From: Chromera velia
Taxonomy: Eukaryota; Sar; Chromeraceae
Reading direction: 5' to 3'
NCBI GenBank assembly: GCA_018398765.1
Contig: JAHBMJ010001901.1
Coordinates: 62,698 to 108,213, forward strand
DNA: 45,516 nucleotides
A program made the translations under genes and the position numbers. Numbering within the stretch: position 1 is the stretch's first letter; each line of letters begins with the position of its first letter. Of this stretch, positions 45,255 through 45,516 are shown one piece after another. The notes under the pieces were generated by a model. That model made no database searches and had not been told where the DNA came from. It was given only the letters and a program-made list of their open reading frames with translations.

Positions 45255-45516
45255 CTGCAGTGCAAATCAATTGAATAGAGGGAGGGAGGTGAGCATGGGT
45301 ATGTTCATCATCATCCTGCATGGAGTGATCGTACACACAGAAGAAAAAGTTCCGTGGAGTCGCGGTGAGGACGGAAGAATCCGATCTTAGAAGGCGACAG
45401 ACAGACGGACTATATGTTTTTGCCCCTCCTCTTCTTCATGAAAAGACAGACAGGCAGACAGACAGACCCACGGATGCAGAGCCAGCTTGCCCAAACTCCC
45501 CCCCCCCCCCCCCCCC
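45255..45516. other. Right edge: CWC22 intron ending in poly-C
   Basis: No coding exon was recognised. The preceding CWC22 exon is expected further right. The window ends in a run of 17 C, the same context as the internal gaps, so it is likely a contig end. Confidence 0.5.

Overview
This looks like nuclear DNA of an intron-rich protist. A chromerid or other photosynthetic alveolate (Chromera-like) fits best, but that is an inference from style, not a proven assignment. The grounds are 12-17 exon genes with short exons and microsatellite-filled introns, large LRR, ankyrin and low-complexity proteins, AT-rich repeat-bearing spacers, and no bacterial operon structure. Coding segments are GC-richer than the spacers. 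All assembly Ns lie inside poly-C tracts.

Layout: (1) 2-1933, the 3' part of an LRR protein gene (+) with an acidic tail. (2) 1934-4294, an AT-rich spacer with a TGAACC-rich repeat element. (3) 4295-8813 (-), a JmjC/cupin-type 2-oxoglutarate oxygenase gene, overlain by an exact 813-bp tandem duplication that is probably an assembly artefact. (4) 8814-9361, a shared divergent promoter. (5) 9362-17349 (+), the complete USP39/Sad1 spliceosomal pseudo-deubiquitinase; 17 exons could be placed in phase. (6) 18561-20732 (-), an intronless ankyrin protein containing 19 copies of a 42-bp in-frame minisatellite. (7) 22446-28110 (-), a two-exon 1,774-residue Ser/Arg/Pro-rich orphan protein. (8) 28956-29135 (+), an orphan LRR terminal exon beside a gap. 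(9) 30762-37844 (-), a decayed Ty3/Gypsy LTR retrotransposon with both LTRs, PBS, PPT, gag and pol with a chromodomain-like end. (10) 37850-38012, a SINE/LINE-tail-like remnant. (11) 38863-45254 (-), CWC22, 5'-truncated by the window edge, with 13 exons placed.

USP39 (tri-snRNP) and CWC22 (spliceosome and exon-junction-complex loading) act in the same process, but they are about 21 kb apart on opposite strands and nothing shows coregulation. JmjC and USP39 start head to head and may share a promoter.

The most unusual signals are these. The retrotransposon has decayed almost purely by transitions: LTR against LTR, an internal pol duplication, and every in-frame stop. Introns in the host genes often begin GTC rather than GTA/GTG, and some introns begin with tandem copies of the donor tetranucleotide. 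The ankyrin gene carries a nearly homogeneous minisatellite that looks recently expanded. All splice models and alignments were made by eye; no search was run.
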